A stretch of 23,901 bases of DNA from a virus. Where the stretch lies: positions 1 to 23,901 of the IMG/VR virus record IMGVR_UViG_3300025102_000288; one strand, written 5' to 3'. Both the position numbers and the translations under genes were made by a program. The notes under the pieces are model-generated. The model saw nothing but the letters and a program-made list of their open reading frames with translations, did not search any database and was not told the origin of the DNA. Positions 5,698-11,867 of this stretch are shown piece by piece (positions within the stretch are counted from its first letter, which is position 1; each line of letters begins with the position of its first letter).

Positions 5698-5930
5698 GGT
5701 TGTTTCCTCAGCATTTCTAAAACTTTTTCGAGCGCATCAACAGCGCCTACATTGTGTGACGCCTCTTCAGGTGAGATCTGCGGACTATTAATATTGATCT
5801 GTTTATAACTTAATATTTGCTGCTCCACGTATTCGGTTATTATCTCTATTTTAAGACTAAGCTTTCCCATGTGTTTCATGGCCTGTGTATGGTTGCCCAC
5901 AACTTTTGGGTCAATGTTTTTTATATCCAT
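5694..5930 (-). CDS. Hypothetical helical protein, 78 aa
   Basis: The preferred start is ATG 5930, which has GAGGA at 5 nt; an in-frame ATG four codons earlier (5942) has no ribosome site. The 78 residues are mostly helical, with Met-rich amphipathic segments (about 15-40) and an acidic loop. The stop overlaps the next start as ATGA. Probably expressed with its neighbours in the small-gene cluster. Function unknown. Confidence 0.7.
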   Translation of the reverse strand: MDIKNIDPKVVGNHTQAMKHMGKLSLKIEIITEYVEQQILSYKQININSPQISPEEASHNVGAVDALEKVLEMLRKQP

Positions 5931-6102
5931 CTCTATCCTCATTTAAAATCATGTCTGCTAAGTTTTCAAAGTCTTGCGCGATGTACACTATATTTGTGTA
6001 TTGTATATACTTAGCTATTTTTATTATTTTTTTTGTTTCATCGTCGTCGGGGAGCAGTCCGCGCTCCCCATACTCTATTATATATCTAAGTATCTGCTCC
6101 AT
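5911..6102 (-). CDS. Hypothetical protein, 63 aa
   Basis: ATG 6102 gives 63 residues; a TTG 12 codons upstream (6138) is an alternative. The protein is helical with an acidic mid-section (PDDDETKK, about residues 18-25) and an acidic C-terminus. It overlaps both neighbours (6086-6430 and 5694-5930) by about 17-20 bp in different frames. No motif is recognised. Confidence 0.65.
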   Translation of the reverse strand: MEQILRYIIEYGERGLLPDDDETKKIIKIAKYIQYTNIVYIAQDFENLADMILNEDRDGYKKH

Positions 6103-6430
6103 CGTCTTCCATACTAATATGTCTATCGATTTCGTCAATCGCGCCTTTTAGTTCTTTTACTGTGGCGTGTATGTTAGACGGATCTTGTCGGGCCTCGGGA
6201 CAATTACGGAGCGTGTCGTAAGAGTCCGATATCAGGCTCAGTAAAACTTTCTTAGCGATACGGAGCTCGCTTGGTGGTTCTTCCAAACTCTCGGTAATTA
6301 TATTGTCCTTCTTCTTGGCCCATGTTTCGAGAGCTGGTATGCAGACCGCGTAATACTCCTCGCACGTGAATGTTGCGATTTCTTCGGACCAAGAGCCCGT
6401 TTCGCTTTGTAGATGTACCCGTACTGTCAT
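6086..6430 (-). CDS. Hypothetical acidic protein, 114 aa
   Basis: A 114-residue acidic protein: strand-rich N-terminus (residues 1-25), then helices with a Trp-containing segment (about 33-42) and a very acidic tail. The ATG has GAGGAG at about 7 nt and overlaps the previous stop (ATGA). Second gene of the 6795-5208 cluster. No recognised family. Confidence 0.74.
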   Translation of the reverse strand: MTVRVHLQSETGSWSEEIATFTCEEYYAVCIPALETWAKKKDNIITESLEEPPSELRIAKKVLLSLISDSYDTLRNCPEARQDPSNIHATVKELKGAIDEIDRHISMEDDGADT

Positions 6431-6795
6431 TTGCTTCTCCTCAAGGTATCTTCGGCCATGCTTATAGCGGACGCTGTATCGGGATCAATCTTCTTTGCCA
6501 TCTCGTACAGCTCGGCTAGTTTCCATTGTAGCCATTGCGGTAATTTTTTATCGTCGGAACCACTAAGCACCTCTCTTTCCCACAGATCCTCGTAATACAG
6601 ATCATAGAGAAATTTGTTTGGATCTTCTCTCTTAGCCCGTTCTTCAGCGGGTGCGGTGTTGTTATCTATGAACAACTGATCGAGATACTCTAACAGCACC
6701 TGATCCATTTGTTCTCGGGACGGCTTAGAGTCAAACACGACCACATCATCTTCGTCGCCGCTTTCTCTAAATTTAAATATCCATACTTTATTCAT
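6427..6795 (-). CDS. Hypothetical acidic protein, 122 aa
   Basis: First gene of a cluster of six overlapping small genes. The ATG at 6795 has GGAGA at 6 nt; longer forms starting at TTG 6831 or ATG 6807 are less likely. The product begins with a strand (KVWIFKF), followed by an acidic loop and a long helical region with Trp-rich part (about 85-100). It is strongly acidic overall. Small acidic early proteins of phages often inhibit host enzymes, but nothing here shows that specifically. Confidence 0.74.
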   Translation of the reverse strand: MNKVWIFKFRESGDEDDVVVFDSKPSREQMDQVLLEYLDQLFIDNNTAPAEERAKREDPNKFLYDLYYEDLWEREVLSGSDDKKLPQWLQWKLAELYEMAKKIDPDTASAISMAEDTLRRSK

Positions 6796-6825
6796 ATGTT
6801 TCTCCATAGCTGTTGTTTTTATCCC

Positions 6826-6854
6826 ATACAATCACATAGTAAAACAGAAGTCAA
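6826..6854 (-). promoter_or_regulatory. Possible promoter for the 6795-5208 cluster
   Basis: Minus strand -35 TTGACT (6849-6854) is good, but the -10 at a 17-bp spacing is poor (TTGTAT, 6826-6831). The -35 begins four bases after the terminator T-run, as in the other terminator-promoter pairs here. Confidence 0.4.
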
Positions 6855-6858
6855 CACG

Positions 6859-6888
6859 AAAAAAGCCCCCCAGAAAACTGAGGGGCTT
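6859..6888 (-). terminator. Rho-independent terminator upstream of the small-gene cluster
   Basis: Stem AAGCCCC / GGGGCTT (6863-6869 with 6882-6888) with further G/C pairing in the loop, then a T-run (6859-6864) on the minus strand. It lies 70 bp after the stop of the 6957-7208 gene. Confidence 0.85.
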
Positions 6889-6927
6889 CCAACATAACTA
6901 CGGGAGAGGGCCTATGACTTCCCTCAG
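6859..6927 (-). ncRNA. Candidate small RNA (about 70 nt)
   Basis: Between a promoter-like pair (-35 TTGTAA 6957-6962, 17-bp spacer, -10 TATAAC 6934-6939) and a strong terminator (6859-6888) there is no open frame, only about 40 nt of non-coding DNA with a short GGGA/TCCC stem. This is the layout of a small RNA gene. It could equally be an attenuated leader or a 3' UTR. Confidence 0.35.
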
Positions 6928-6933
6928 TATCCA

Positions 6934-6962
6934 GTTATACGCGAGTATATAAGACTTTACAA
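6934..6962 (-). promoter_or_regulatory. Promoter-like pair with repeat box, copy 2
   Basis: -35 TTGTAA (overlapping the stop codon of the 6957-7208 gene), 17-bp spacer, -10 TATAAC. It contains TACGCGAGTATATAAG (6938-6953 on the plus strand), which matches 15 of 16 bases of the box at 7691-7706 in the RHH gene promoter. Confidence 0.45.
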
Positions 6963-7208
6963 GCTTTTTTTTGATTTTTTATTATTAAACCCGTCAGGCG
7001 TGATAAATCCTTTTTTTATATCGGCCCGAATACGTTTGATCGTTTCTTCATCGTCAAAAATCTTAGAATAATCGTCTTTTGTTATTTTTTTGCGGCGCAT
7101 CATGCGTTTAAAAGTATCCATAACTTCTTTGCTAAAGTGACGTATCTGGTGGTCCGTGGTGGTTTTTTTAAGAAAATTATTAATGTTTGCTAAATATTCT
7201 AGTTTCAT
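6957..7208 (-). CDS. Hypothetical basic protein, 83 aa
   Basis: An 83-residue, Lys/Arg-rich, helical protein with a basic patch MMRRKKITK in the middle and a lysine-rich end. The start is ATG 7208, whose ATGA overlaps the stop of the 7205-7444 gene; a longer non-ATG start inside that gene is rejected. The charge suggests binding to nucleic acid or to acidic partners, but no fold is recognised. The -35 box of a downstream promoter-like pair covers its stop codon. Confidence 0.7.
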   Translation of the reverse strand: MKLEYLANINNFLKKTTTDHQIRHFSKEVMDTFKRMMRRKKITKDDYSKIFDDEETIKRIRADIKKGFITPDGFNNKKSKKSL

Positions 7209-7444
7209 TTCATAAACTCGGGCTTTCGTAAGGGTATGCGCACTTCGGGGTAGCTGTAATAGCTTTCGACGGTCACACAATTAGGCTTCTGCACCCACGG
7301 ATCTTTGTGTTGATTAAACATTTTCGCGTGATACAGGCAATTTTCTTCTTTTTCAAAAACGATACGATGCACTAAATGTTCCTTTGCTTCCACATCAGGT
7401 AAAGTTATTAAAAATAATACATAGTATAGCACTTTAGGTGTCAT
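7205..7444 (-). CDS. Small exported or membrane-linked protein, 79 aa
   Basis: A 79-residue protein with a hydrophobic N-terminus (residues 5-15, VLYYVLFLITL) followed by a helix breaker and an Ala-x-Ala-like end (VEA, about 18-20), which reads as a signal peptide. The mature part has two Cys (about 36 and 56) that could form a disulphide outside the cytoplasm. GAGGAG lies 7 nt before the ATG, one of the best ribosome sites in the window. A strong promoter overlaps the end of the RHH gene upstream. It might act on the cell envelope, for instance in exclusion or lysis, but there is no known motif. Confidence 0.72.
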   Translation of the reverse strand: MTPKVLYYVLFLITLPDVEAKEHLVHRIVFEKEENCLYHAKMFNQHKDPWVQKPNCVTVESYYSYPEVRIPLRKPEFMK

Positions 7445-7485
7445 AGTCTAGCTCCTCTTCTATGTTAATATATATAACTTATCCC

Positions 7486-7513
7486 ATATTATAGCCAAAT
7501 TTTTTTACGTCAA
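7486..7513 (-). promoter_or_regulatory. Sigma-70-type promoter for 7444-6957
   Basis: -35 TTGACG (7508-7513) overlaps the TGA stop codon of the RHH gene; -10 TAATAT (7486-7491) at 16 bp, and the perfect TATAAT (7488-7493) overlaps it at a shorter 14-bp spacing. Confidence 0.65.
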
Positions 7514-7668
7514 GGCTTGGGATCGAGCTTCTCCTTCAGCTTATTGTATATTTGCCATACTATTTTTAGCTGGCCGCTGATTGTTCGTCCGTGGTCCACG
7601 CTTGTTCGCTTGATGTCCTCGTAAACTTCTTTAGGAACGAGCACCGATTTCCATTTTTCTGTGTCCAT
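7510..7668 (-). CDS. Small ribbon-helix-helix-like regulator, 52 aa
   Basis: A 52-residue protein. It has the order of an Arc/CopG-type ribbon-helix-helix: a short strand (WKSVLVP, residues 6-12), helix 1 (about 13-25), a turn at GRTIS (27-31) and helix 2 (about 31-46), then a basic tail. Such proteins dimerise and bind operators with the strand, usually repressing their own promoter. The ATG has GAGGA at 7 nt. It sits alone between a terminator-promoter pair and the next promoter, and its -10 box lies inside an inverted repeat, consistent with autoregulation. It could also be a toxin-antitoxin type antidote, but no toxin is seen next to it. Confidence 0.68.
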   Translation of the reverse strand: MDTEKWKSVLVPKEVYEDIKRTSVDHGRTISGQLKIVWQIYNKLKEKLDPKP

Positions 7669-7686
7669 AAGGGGTCCTCATATGTT

Positions 7687-7708
7687 ATCTTACGCGACTA
7701 TATAAGAT
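7687..7708 (-). promoter_or_regulatory. Candidate RHH operator over the -10 box
   Basis: Inverted repeat ATCTTA-N10-TAAGAT (7687-7692 / 7703-7708) centred on the -10 hexamer. It includes the 16-bp box 7691-7706 shared (15/16) with 6938-6953. Confidence 0.5.
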
Positions 7709-7725
7709 TATATGTAAGAAATCAA
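7697..7725 (-). promoter_or_regulatory. Sigma-70-type promoter for the RHH gene
   Basis: -35 TTGATT (7720-7725), 17-bp spacer, -10 TATAGT (7697-7702). It starts right after the terminator T-run of the replication operon. Confidence 0.75.
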
Positions 7726-7726
7726 G

Positions 7727-7753
7727 AAAAAAAAGCCCCGCAACGCGGGGCTT
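7727..7753 (-). terminator. Strong terminator closing the replication operon
   Basis: Perfect 9-bp stem AAGCCCCGC / GCGGGGCTT (7733-7741 with 7745-7753), 3-nt loop and a long T-run on the minus strand, 41 bp past the PolA stop. Confidence 0.93.
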
Positions 7754-7793
7754 GAGTATTGAAGGAAAGAACCGAAAAAGTGTTAGCAGTATA

Positions 7794-9686
7794 TCATTTA
7801 GCCGTTCCCCAGTCGGGGCCAACTTCAATGTCACACTTACTCGGTATTTCTAATTCTACCGCAGTTTCCATCATCTGCGAAACAGTTTCTGCATCTTTTA
7901 AGTCTTTTACGGACATTGCTATCTCGTCATGTATTTGTATGAGCGGTATACGGCCTGTGTTATATATATTAATCATGGCTTTTTTGGTCATGTCTGCTGC
8001 TGAGGCCTGAATTAATCTATTCAGGGCCTTGTAGGTATACGCACGCTTCAGGCGTGTGGTATCGCCATACTCTTGCACCGCTTCGCGGTACGGGAGCGCT
8101 TTGTTCATCTCGAATGTATCGGGCTCCCACAGATCAAAACGACACTTACGGCCCAGCAACGAGCGTATAGAGCCGCTGCTGCTCTTGTCGTTCAGTCTAT
8201 TCTGTACCCCTGTCATTAGCATCTTAACGAAAGGCACACGTTTATGGTACTGACGCACGAGCTCTTTGGCCTCATCTAGCGAGATATCCAGTTGGTCAGA
8301 CATCTTGCCAACCCCCATGCCGTACATCAGGCCCAAGTTTATTGTCTTTGCTTGCTTACGGGGTATCTGTGCCATTTCGGCAACCATTGTATGGAAGTCC
8401 ATGTCGGGATTGTTCCGATAGCCGTGGACAAACTCCTCTACACCGTCCAGCGTGAGCCCTTTGCTTTTGCCATACACGTACGCATAATGGACCAAGATCC
8501 GTGGTTCCTGTTGCGAGAAGTCAATCGCAGCCCATTGTTCGCCCTCTTCAGGCAGAAATAAGCTACGTATCATAGGACCAAGCTCAGGATCCCGTGCTGG
8601 AATCTGCTGTAAGTTTGGGTTATTCATAGATATACGCCCTGACACGGTACCGCCGTCATCGGAGCGTATTTGATTTATATGGCTATGTATGCGTCCGTCA
8701 GAGTGACAATGCTTCATAATAGTATTAATAAAGGTGCCCGACGTTTTATTTAGGTTACGCGCTTGCACAATTAACTGCGGAAGTTTGTGGCTGTGATCGC
8801 TCAAAAATTGTTTCGTGAATGATGGCGCCCCTTTCTCTGTGCGTGGGTAATCTATGCTCAGAGCCTCAAAGGACTTCGCTATGGAGGCAGCAGCCCATAT
8901 TTCTATGTCATGGCCCACAAGTTTCTTAATGTCCCCCAGCACCTCTTTTTCGCGCTTCAGGAGCGAATTACGTGTCCGCTCAACCTTATCTTGATCCACA
9001 CGGACACCGCGCCATGTCATATCTATCAGGCAAGGTAGGAGCGCGAGCTCAAGATTAGCGATGGGCCACAGATCTTCTTTACCCAGCTGACCAGATAAAT
9101 AGTTCCAGAGTTCGAGTGTGAGCTCGGCGTCACCCTCAGCGTAGGGCCCGACATACATGGCTGGCATCTTCCAGAGCTCTGCTTTTGGGTCCAGACCAAA
9201 ACCACGTGCCGCTTCTATCAGGTTCTTCTCAGACTTGACTTTACCTAAATGATCGTAGGCCAGCGCGTTTAGACTGTAGCTAAAGCGGTTCTCGTCCAAG
9301 AGCGAGGCTATGAGCATAGTATCTATGATGCGTCCGTTGATCGTGAAACCCATGCGACGTATCCAGCCAGCATCGTACTGGGCATTGTGCATGATTTTGT
9401 CTGCTGGGCACTCAAACACTTTCTTTAGCCACTTGTTTACCACACGCTCGTCAAGATTGCCGCCATACTTGTGACGGATTGGTATATATCCTGACCAATC
9501 ACTCACAGCTACGGCATAGCCAACGACCTCTCCATCGCCAGTTGCCCAACCAGCTCCCATGGTCTTTATGTTTGGATCGCGTGTTTCGACATCTATAGCT
9601 ATTTGCTTGGCGTCAAATATGTTTGGCAGCTCACTAGGCGGAAGCCACTCAGACTTTGGCGTGTCAAACGCCAACTGCAACGCCAT
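7794..9686 (-). CDS. polA: Family-A DNA polymerase with 3'-5' exonuclease (Leu at the 762 position)
   Basis: The replicative DNA polymerase, 630 residues, lacking the 5' nuclease domain as usual for phages. Proofreading domain: Exo I D32-x-E34, Exo II N101-x3-D105, Exo III Y182-x3-D186. Polymerase: motif A DFSQQEPR (D389), motif B R443-x3-K447-x3-L451-x3-Y455, motif C HDE (586-588); all catalytic residues are present. Position 451 corresponds to Phe762 of E. coli Pol I and is Leu here (codon 8334-8336). In marine viruses this position varies among Phe, Tyr and Leu and is used as a marker of polymerase type and replication lifestyle. The ATG overlaps the stop of the DUF6378-like gene by one base (TAATG), and the gene ends the replication operon before a strong terminator. 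Confidence 0.97.
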   Translation of the reverse strand: MALQLAFDTPKSEWLPPSELPNIFDAKQIAIDVETRDPNIKTMGAGWATGDGEVVGYAVAVSDWSGYIPIRHKYGGNLDERVVNKWLKKVFECPADKIMHNAQYDAGWIRRMGFTINGRIIDTMLIASLLDENRFSYSLNALAYDHLGKVKSEKNLIEAARGFGLDPKAELWKMPAMYVGPYAEGDAELTLELWNYLSGQLGKEDLWPIANLELALLPCLIDMTWRGVRVDQDKVERTRNSLLKREKEVLGDIKKLVGHDIEIWAAASIAKSFEALSIDYPRTEKGAPSFTKQFLSDHSHKLPQLIVQARNLNKTSGTFINTIMKHCHSDGRIHSHINQIRSDDGGTVSGRISMNNPNLQQIPARDPELGPMIRSLFLPEEGEQWAAIDFSQQEPRILVHYAYVYGKSKGLTLDGVEEFVHGYRNNPDMDFHTMVAEMAQIPRKQAKTINLGLMYGMGVGKMSDQLDISLDEAKELVRQYHKRVPFVKMLMTGVQNRLNDKSSSGSIRSLLGRKCRFDLWEPDTFEMNKALPYREAVQEYGDTTRLKRAYTYKALNRLIQASAADMTKKAMINIYNTGRIPLIQIHDEIAMSVKDLKDAETVSQMMETAVELEIPSKCDIEVGPDWGTAK

Positions 9687-9940
9687 TATTTTTCTCCCCC
9701 AAGGGCGCCGTAGCCACAGACATCGAGCCAGCTGTCCTCATGGTCTGGTGTTTCTATAAGGCGTGATAGCTTGACCGCTATCATACATTGATAGACTTGC
9801 GATACAGTTACCTCTTTCTCTAGTATAACTGACCACATCTTTGCTATGCGTTTGTGGTTCTCGTGGGCATCACCGTAAGCTTTGGCCCGTGGGCCGTTAA
9901 TCATCTTCTCAGCTTTCTCAAGTATTTTCTTCCTGTTCAT
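9686..9940 (-). CDS. DUF6378-like small phage protein, 84 aa
   Basis: An all-helical 84-residue protein. RAKAYGDAHENHKRIAKMW at residues 18-36, MIAVKLSRL at 53-61 and HEDSWLDVCGYGAL near the C-terminus are the blocks of the DUF6378 family common in phages. Its pattern (E/K-rich helices and a D-x-x-GY end) recalls MazG-like all-alpha NTP pyrophosphohydrolases, so nucleotide-pool control is possible, but catalysis is not shown. It overlaps the helicase stop (ATGA) and the polymerase start, and is therefore made together with the replisome. Confidence 0.8.
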   Translation of the reverse strand: MNRKKILEKAEKMINGPRAKAYGDAHENHKRIAKMWSVILEKEVTVSQVYQCMIAVKLSRLIETPDHEDSWLDVCGYGALGGEK

Positions 9941-11460
9941 ATTATGTAACTCCTCAATGCGTCTTCTGGCTCGATTAAATATAAGTTTTTTTTAGTTCGT
10001 GTTACACCAACGTAGAATACACGGTGCAGTTCGTCAGGGTCACTCTCTGCTGCTTTTGAGGCGGCAGGAGATATATCGGTGAATAGCACAACGTTTTCGG
10101 CCTCGCCACCTTTTGATCCGTGGATCGTGGATAGTTGTATACGAGGCGTGCTGTTGAACTTCTCACCGCGTCGCAACAGCGCTGTAATATACGCACGCTC
10201 GCTGTCGGGCATTTTATCCATGGCTTCGTGCCATATCATGTCCTTTGTGGCCAGTAGACCATGATGCTGCTGGAGCTCCTCAAGACCTACTGTTTCATCG
10301 TCCGCTAGATGTGGTAGCTTTTTAAACCCACGCTTTACACGGTTTCCCACAGACATATACGCATATACGACACGCGCTATGGGCGTGGCTATCGCACGGC
10401 CTTTACGCATTTGTTCCCAGCCGTTGACCGCCTCACTTATTTTTTGTGAGATGGACCGATGGCCGTGGTACGCAAACAGATGGCCCCGACCACGTAATGT
10501 TTCTACCATATCCGACAAGAAGTATCCCGCTTGCGCCAGCACCAGCCATGTGCCCTCAGAAAAGTCTAGGTCATTTATGTCATACACACGCTTGAACGTG
10601 CCCTCATCAGGACGCGGTAGATATGTTTTAGGTACGCGCTTGTGTATTCGCTTTGATATGCGTGACGCTATGGGGTGTATGTTTTGTGGTACGCGGTAGG
10701 ACTGCTCAAGCACCTCGTACCCACCATCAAGACCGATGAAGTGTTCTACATCAGCTCCAGCCCACTTGTATATAGCTTGGTCATCGTCGCCAGCACAGTA
10801 GATCTTTTCAGAATATTTCTCTATGACATGAGCTACATCCCATTGTAGCGGCGATAGATCTTGTGCCTCATCAATAAAGCTAACGCTAAGGTTAGGACAG
10901 AAACGTGAGCTCTCGTTTACAAACATCTCCAGCATATCGGTAAAATCATACAGACGCAGACGGTTCTTATAACTTTGTAAGGACCGCGCTACATAGGATA
11001 GTGTTACCCAATCCACCGTACTATCTGATTTATTGTATTGTTCTTTTAGAGATACCTTACGTAGCCGTGCTAAGTTTATGATGTTTAGGTAGGGGTCACT
11101 ATTGTTTGACTTATCCAATATGCTTTCATCTTCGTTCACTTTCTCCACACTAATAGTAATACCTATAGCGTTAGACAAATCACGATAGTGCTCAGGTTGC
11201 ATGATTTGTTCGGCACGAATACCCGACAGCCGTAGGGCAAAACTGTGTAAGGTACGAAACCATGGTAGCTGGCTTTCGTTAAAACCAAATCGCTGACACG
11301 CACGATCTACCGCTTCATAAGCCGCTTGGCGTGTAAAAGCAAAGTATCCTATCTTAGAGGGGGGTATACCTTGCGCTAACGCTTCATCGACTTTATTCAG
11401 TAGTGCTGTTGTCTTCCCTGTACCCGGTGGCCCGTATATTCTGAATATCTTTGTTTGCAT
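9937..11460 (-). CDS. UvrD/Rep-like superfamily 1 DNA helicase
   Basis: A compact 507-residue 3'-5' type helicase. Motif I GPPGTGKTT (10-18), Ia AFTRQAA (41-47), II DEAQD (197-201), III GDDDQAIYKWAGA (224-236), IV QSYR (253-256), V STIHGSKGGEAENV (444-457), VI VFYVGVTR (481-488) are all intact. It would unwind DNA in replication or recombination. It lacks the long 1B/2B insertions of UvrD (about 720 residues). The ATG at 11460 is required, since Walker A begins at residue 10; the first 68 bp therefore double-code with the end of the HTH gene. No strong ribosome site is seen, so coupling to the upstream gene is likely. Confidence 0.95.
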   Translation of the reverse strand: MQTKIFRIYGPPGTGKTTALLNKVDEALAQGIPPSKIGYFAFTRQAAYEAVDRACQRFGFNESQLPWFRTLHSFALRLSGIRAEQIMQPEHYRDLSNAIGITISVEKVNEDESILDKSNNSDPYLNIINLARLRKVSLKEQYNKSDSTVDWVTLSYVARSLQSYKNRLRLYDFTDMLEMFVNESSRFCPNLSVSFIDEAQDLSPLQWDVAHVIEKYSEKIYCAGDDDQAIYKWAGADVEHFIGLDGGYEVLEQSYRVPQNIHPIASRISKRIHKRVPKTYLPRPDEGTFKRVYDINDLDFSEGTWLVLAQAGYFLSDMVETLRGRGHLFAYHGHRSISQKISEAVNGWEQMRKGRAIATPIARVVYAYMSVGNRVKRGFKKLPHLADDETVGLEELQQHHGLLATKDMIWHEAMDKMPDSERAYITALLRRGEKFNSTPRIQLSTIHGSKGGEAENVVLFTDISPAASKAAESDPDELHRVFYVGVTRTKKNLYLIEPEDALRSYII

Positions 11461-11602
11461 TTAACTCGTCTATTTTATTTACTATGACACGGACACGTTC
11501 GCGTGACAGCCCGTACTTCTTTCCGATAGCGGTAAGAGTCATGCCTCTATGTTTTCTAAGGTTGTACATCTCCTTGTTGCGCTCTAAAAACTTTAAATCC
11601 AT
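11393..11602 (-). CDS. Small sigma-70 region-4-like HTH protein, 69 aa
   Basis: Residues 21-41 (MTLTAIGKKYGLSRERVRVI) match the helix-turn-helix of sigma-70 region 4, including the SRERVR recognition helix. Regions 1-3 are absent, so it is not a full sigma factor; it could bind -35-like DNA as a regulator or interact with RNA polymerase. The ATG at 11602 has AGGG at 7 nt; a TTG 13 codons upstream is an alternative. The C-terminal 22 codons overlap the helicase gene in another frame. Its place in the middle of the replication operon would link gene control to replication. Confidence 0.75.
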   Translation of the reverse strand: MDLKFLERNKEMYNLRKHRGMTLTAIGKKYGLSRERVRVIVNKIDELNANKDIQNIRATGYREDNSTTE

Positions 11603-11606
11603 GTGC

Positions 11607-11867
11607 TTACCCTGATATGTCGTGTATAAAATAGTCTTCAAACTCTTTCATGTTACCGTATCTCTTAATAAAGATAGGCGTCTTTTCTCCTACCCATGAT
11701 CCGATAACATTAAAATTAAAAAACTCTAACGCTTCCTCATACGTCATTCCGTCACGCCTACACAGTATAGCAATACACTCATCTTTATCATACGCTATAA
11801 TATCTTCCTGACCACAACGTTGCGCCACACCGAGAAACGCTTCATCAAATCCGTCTGCTTTTAACAT
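11607..11867 (-). CDS. Conserved-type small phage protein, 86 aa
   Basis: An 86-residue alpha/beta protein with blocks F(D/L)-EAFLGVAQRCGQEDIIAYD near the start, LCRRDGMTYEEALEFFNFNV in the middle and a G-S-W-V-G-E-K-T-P motif at about 57-65. I have seen this pattern often as an unnamed phage protein near replication genes; the function is unknown. The ATG overlaps the primase stop by one base (TAATG), and the next gene follows after 4 bp. Confidence 0.78.
   Translation of the reverse strand: MLKADGFDEAFLGVAQRCGQEDIIAYDKDECIAILCRRDGMTYEEALEFFNFNVIGSWVGEKTPIFIKRYGNMKEFEDYFIHDISG

Noticed and set aside
10379-10699. 106-codon plus-strand frame
   Set aside because: Lies fully antisense to the SF1 helicase motif region; composition is unlike a protein and it has no start signal.
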